A stretch of DNA of 64,000 nt from JAJFVC01 sp039698075 (GTDB taxonomy: Bacteria > Planctomycetota > Planctomycetia > Pirellulales > Thermoguttaceae): the NCBI GenBank assembly GCA_039698075.1, contig JBDKTJ010000003.1:31531-95530 (forward strand). The letters are read 5' to 3'. The position numbers and the translations under genes are program-made. The notes under the pieces are model-generated. The model searched no databases. It was not told where the DNA came from and saw nothing but the letters and a program-made list of their open reading frames with translations. This document shows positions 61,067 through 64,000 of this stretch, in pieces (position 1 is the first letter of the stretch; every line of letters starts with the position of its first letter).

Positions 61067-62122
61067 ATGGTCCACTGGTGCTCGCGTCAACGATTCAGCC
61101 CCATCGGCGTCGACATCGGCAGCCGATCGGTAAAGCTGCTGCAATTCGACGCCGCGCGGACGCGGGTCCACGAGGCTGTTCGCTGGGACTTGCCCGCCGA
61201 ACCGGCCACCAAACCGGACGTTCAGGACGACCGCCTGATCGACGCGATTCGGCATGCCCGCGAGGACCGACGATTCCGCGGCCGCGAAGCCGTTTTCTGC
61301 TTGAGCGCCGACAACCTTTTCGTCCAAAACATTCGGGTCAGCCCGGCCTCGGGCGACGAACTGACCAAGATCGTCCATTTCGAGGCGGCCGGCCGACTGC
61401 CGTTCACCAGCGAGGAAGCGGAAATCCGATATCTCGAGGCCGACGATGTCCGCCAAGGCGACACGCTTCGCCGCGAGGTGATTTTGATGGCCTGCCACCA
61501 GCCCGCCATCCAGCGGCTTCTGGCGGTCGCCGAAGCGTCGGGCCTGCGGCCGGCGTCGATCGACGTGGAGCCCTCCGCGATGCTTCGTTGCTACCACCGC
61601 CAGTTCCGCCGCGACAACGACCAGCAGCGCCGCATGATGTTCGTCCGCTTCGGCGCGTCGAACACCGTGGTGCTGGTCGCGCGAGGTCCGAACGTGATGT
61701 TCGTCAAATACCTCGACTTCGGCGGCCGTCACTTCGACGAGGCCATCTCGCGGCATTTGAAGATGACGTTGCCCGACGCCGCGGCGCTGCGACGCCACAA
61801 CGGCGACCGGCGCGCCGATCAGCGCGATCCGGAAATCGAGCGCAGCATCGACGAATCGATTCGGCCGGCGCTCGATAAATTGACGCACGAGTTGTCGCTG
61901 TGTCTGCGTTACTATAGCGTGACGTTCCGCGGCCAACCGCTGTCGAAAATCGTGCTCGGCGGCGGCGAAGCCACCCAACCGTTGGCCGACTGGTTCACCG
62001 CGCGGCTGGACGTGCCGTGCGAGTTGGGCGATCCGATGCGACCGTTCGACAAAGGACCCGCCGGCGGACGCGCCACCCAGTGGGACATCGCCGCCGGATT
62101 GGCGCTGAGGGATGTTGAATAA
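61067..62122 (+). CDS. pilM: Type IV pilus assembly ATPase-fold protein PilM
   Basis: 351 residues from the ATG at 61067, with AGGAAAG upstream. Actin-like fold: phosphate-1 loop IGVDIGSRSVKLLQF, the PilM motif EAEIRYLEADD, VEPSAMLRCYHRQF, and phosphate-2/adenosine segments FVRFGASNTVVLV and IVLGGGEATQPLA. PilM binds nucleotide and the cytoplasmic N-terminus of PilN, joining the inner-membrane platform to the motor. The next gene overlaps its end. Confidence 0.9.
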   Translation: MVHWCSRQRFSPIGVDIGSRSVKLLQFDAARTRVHEAVRWDLPAEPATKPDVQDDRLIDAIRHAREDRRFRGREAVFCLSADNLFVQNIRVSPASGDELTKIVHFEAAGRLPFTSEEAEIRYLEADDVRQGDTLRREVILMACHQPAIQRLLAVAEASGLRPASIDVEPSAMLRCYHRQFRRDNDQQRRMMFVRFGASNTVVLVARGPNVMFVKYLDFGGRHFDEAISRHLKMTLPDAAALRRHNGDRRADQRDPEIERSIDESIRPALDKLTHELSLCLRYYSVTFRGQPLSKIVLGGGEATQPLADWFTARLDVPCELGDPMRPFDKGPAGGRATQWDIAAGLALRDVE

Positions 62123-62885
62123 CATGCAAGAAATCGAATTTCTGCCGGTCGAGTACCGCGAGAAACACGCGCGACGCCAATCGCGTCCGTGGCAGGTCGT
62201 CGCCGCCTTCGTCATTGTCGGGCTGATGGCCGCCGCCGCGTCGGTCCAATACGAGTTGCGCCACGAACTGCGATCCGAACTGGCCATCCTGTCGCCGGTC
62301 CATGAGGCGGCGATCGACCAAAGCCACCGGTTGGCCGACGCCCAATCGCGGCTGAAAGCGGCTCGCGGCCAAGCGGAATTGGTCACCTACCTGCGTCACC
62401 CGTGGCCTCGCACGCAATTGCTCGCGGCGCTGGCGGCGTCGCTGCCCGACGCCATCACGTTGCAACAAATTCAGATTCTCCGGGAAAACGCCGGCGGCAA
62501 GTCGACGCCCGACCGCCGATCCGCCGCCGAGCGGAAGTCCGACGCCGAACGACTGAAATCGCTGGGCCCCGCCGACCGCGACCTGGCTCAGCTCTCCGGC
62601 AAACTGAACCCCTTGGCCACCGTGGTGATTCTGTCGGGCATCACCACCGACGCCATCGCCTTGCATCGCTACATGGGCGATCTCGACGCCACCGACGTGT
62701 TCGACAAAGCCGAGTTGGACTGTTTCAACGTCGTGGAAGCCGGAAAAGACGGCGGCTCGCTGCAATTCCGCGCCGTGCTGAACGTCCTGCCCGGCTACGG
62801 TCAACCAGGCGGACCGGAACCAAAACCCAAGGCGGCCAAGAAAACGGCCTCGCAAAAAACACCGGACCCAGGCAAAAAAACATGA
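62112..62885 (+). CDS. pilN: PilN-like inner-membrane platform protein
   Basis: 257 residues if started at 62112; a second in-frame ATG at 62124 gives MQEIEFLPVEYREK, which resembles the PilM-binding 'INLLP' start of PilN. One helix (VVAAFVIVGLMAAAASVQYE), then a coiled coil and a ferredoxin-like periplasmic domain, and a Lys/Pro-rich tail. A Lys/Arg-rich insertion around residues 125-150 is unusual. It is coupled to PilO by ATGA. Confidence 0.8.
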   Translation: MLNNMQEIEFLPVEYREKHARRQSRPWQVVAAFVIVGLMAAAASVQYELRHELRSELAILSPVHEAAIDQSHRLADAQSRLKAARGQAELVTYLRHPWPRTQLLAALAASLPDAITLQQIQILRENAGGKSTPDRRSAAERKSDAERLKSLGPADRDLAQLSGKLNPLATVVILSGITTDAIALHRYMGDLDATDVFDKAELDCFNVVEAGKDGGSLQFRAVLNVLPGYGQPGGPEPKPKAAKKTASQKTPDPGKKT

Positions 62886-63415
62886 ACGTCATGCGACAAA
62901 GCAACTGGATCGTCACGCTGTCGTTGGCGGCCGTCGCCGTCGCCTACCTCGCACTGGTGTGGCTGCCCGGCCGCAAAAGCCTCGAGCAGTTGCGGCAAAC
63001 CGTCGAATCGAAAAGGGCCGTGATCTCGCAATCGACCGGGCTGTCTGACGCGTTGCTCCGAACCCACGGAGAGCTTGACGAAACCGAGGCGGTCGTCCGT
63101 CGATGGGAAAAGACCGCGCCCGGCAAAAAAGACTCGCCGGCGCTCTACGGAACGCTCCACGCGTTGGCCAAAAACTCGAGGTTGTCCGTCACCCGCTTCG
63201 ACCCGCAACCGATCGTCCCGCACGAGAAAATCCAGGAGATACCGATCGTGATGGCTTGCTCGGGCTCGTTCAGCCAGATTTACGAGTTCCTGCGTCGCCT
63301 CGAACAGCAGCCGCAAACCATCTGGGTCGAAAATCTGCGAATGGATCAAAAGGTGAAGAATACGAAAGATATACAGTGCGAGCTAAGCCTGGTTGTCTTT
63401 TCCGATAATTTGTAG
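62882..63415 (+). CDS. pilO: PilO-like inner-membrane platform protein
   Basis: 177 residues from the ATG at 62882 (ATGA overlap with the preceding gene). N-terminal helix (WIVTLSLAAVAVAYLALVWL), coiled coil (LEQLRQTVESKRAVISQ), and a C-terminal ferredoxin-like domain ending IQCELSLVVFSDN. It pairs with PilN to form the alignment platform of type IV pili or the GspM position in type II secretion. Confidence 0.78.
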   Translation: MNVMRQSNWIVTLSLAAVAVAYLALVWLPGRKSLEQLRQTVESKRAVISQSTGLSDALLRTHGELDETEAVVRRWEKTAPGKKDSPALYGTLHALAKNSRLSVTRFDPQPIVPHEKIQEIPIVMACSGSFSQIYEFLRRLEQQPQTIWVENLRMDQKVKNTKDIQCELSLVVFSDNL

Positions 63416-63506
63416 ATTTCCGATTACGTAACGTGCGTCAATCAACCGATACAACGGAGGAGTCGAGAAAGGAGACCTTTGGGTAGACTTTTTCGGCGTT
63501 AAAACA

Positions 63507-64000
63507 GTGAATCTGGAGAAACTCGTTAAAAAACTTCGCCGTGAAGCGTCGGTCAATCCCAAGAAAGCGGTTTTTTTGGGCATTGCAACGCTTGTGGCGG
63601 CCTACTTCTGGATGCCGCTGGTTTGGGGCTGGATCGGCAAAGGCAACCAGAACGCGGCGGTGGCGGGCACCGTCCCCCATTCCGCGATGATGACCGACGT
63701 TGGCAACGTTGCCCAAGCGAACGGGACGGACCGTCCTTCGTGGCAACAGATTGTCCGCGCCATGCACAACGATCCAAGAACCATGAGCGCCCCAACTCTG
63801 ACTCAAGCCCGAAATCCCTTTGAACCCTCCGGCTCGGCTGCCGCCGAGGCAGCGGCCGTGGAAAAAGCCAAAAAACAAACGGCGGCGACTCCGCAGTCGT
63901 TGGGACTGGTGTTGACCAGCACCATTTTGGGACCGCAGCGCCGCGTCGCTCGCATCAGCGGCAAGACGTACTCGGTCGGGCAGACGATCGAGATTTCCGC
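63507..64000 (+). CDS. PilP/GspC-like protein (3' end outside window)
   Basis: Open from a GTG at 63507 to the end of the window (164 codons seen). It begins with a short basic segment (NLEKLVKKLRREASVNPKKA), then one helix (VFLGIATLVAAYFWMPLVWGW) and a long Ala/Gln/Thr-rich periplasmic linker containing ARNPFEP. The start of a small beta domain follows (LGLVLTSTILGPQRRVARI, then GKTYSVGQTIEI), the pattern of the PilP/GspC homology region where 'G.....g....A.i.g..y.vGd.i' is typical. The ribosome-binding sequence AAAGGAG is 30 bp upstream, so the start is uncertain. Position after PilO fits a PilP role. Confidence 0.65.
   Translation, partial: MNLEKLVKKLRREASVNPKKAVFLGIATLVAAYFWMPLVWGWIGKGNQNAAVAGTVPHSAMMTDVGNVAQANGTDRPSWQQIVRAMHNDPRTMSAPTLTQARNPFEPSGSAAAEAAAVEKAKKQTAATPQSLGLVLTSTILGPQRRVARISGKTYSVGQTIEIS

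Noticed and set aside
60383..62386. 667-codon minus-strand open frame across the pilus genes
   Set aside because: Spans three plus-strand genes with prepilin and PilM motifs; no motif of its own.

Overview
The window is G+C-rich DNA, densely coding on both strands, and looks like a chromosome segment of a member of Planctomycetota (a Pirellulales-like lineage is my inference). The grounds are the mix of families: DUF58/von Willebrand (VWA)/DUF4159 membrane clusters, Tat-exported Gfo/Idh oxidoreductases, SUMF1-type lipoproteins, PEP-CTERM proteins with autotransporter-type beta repeats, and DUF1207 next to a metal RND pump. No rRNA, tRNA or CRISPR array was seen.

Layout. 1-1771: end of a MacB-type ABC exporter. 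1762-8235 (minus): a Bat-like operon (small secreted protein, VWA/GATase-like protein, GxxExxY protein, DUF58, BatA-like VWA protein). 8604-15880 (plus), divergent from it: tandem DUF4159 protein, giant coiled-coil membrane protein, exported protein, radical SAM/SPASM enzyme. 15954-22390: double glycosyltransferase, NusG-like antiterminator, PEP-CTERM protein, YdcF/SanA-like protein, small exported protein. 22830-31050: small lipoprotein with a strong terminator, then a heavy-metal efflux operon (Cys/His-rich exported protein, His-rich adaptor, CzcA/CusA pump, DUF1207, TolC-like protein). 31303-41326: Na+/solute symporter, diverged DnaA, DnaK, a small nuclease-fold island, ClpB. 41451-53499 (minus): giant beta-repeat PEP-CTERM protein, UvrB, ABC-F ATPase, Gfo/Idh oxidoreductase, SUMF1 lipoprotein. 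53585-57143: ApbE, DMT permease, ComEA-like helix-hairpin-helix protein, NadC. 57396-end: a type IV pilus/type II secretion-like operon (three prepilins, a PilX-like protein, PilM, PilN, PilO and the start of a PilP/GspC-like protein).

The most unusual signal is non-coding. Two families of G-run repeats occur, and each has an association with a small PD-(D/E)XK-type nuclease-fold gene. (1) A 37-bp hairpin followed by hexamer-spaced G-runs occurs three times around a DUF559 gene and an AT-richer 270-residue gene, which together sit between dnaK and clpB; the outermost copies are inverted and match at 36 of 37 bases. (2) Arrays of 7-bp units with GGG/GGGG runs occur at 3331, about 4911, 5346, 7674, 13590, 25343 and 50718. 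One pair lies inside a perfect 13-bp inverted repeat that encloses the GxxExxY gene, and one array lies in frame inside a coding sequence. Four spaced G-runs are the classical G-quadruplex motif; that these fold, move or are recognised by the adjacent nuclease-like proteins is inference.
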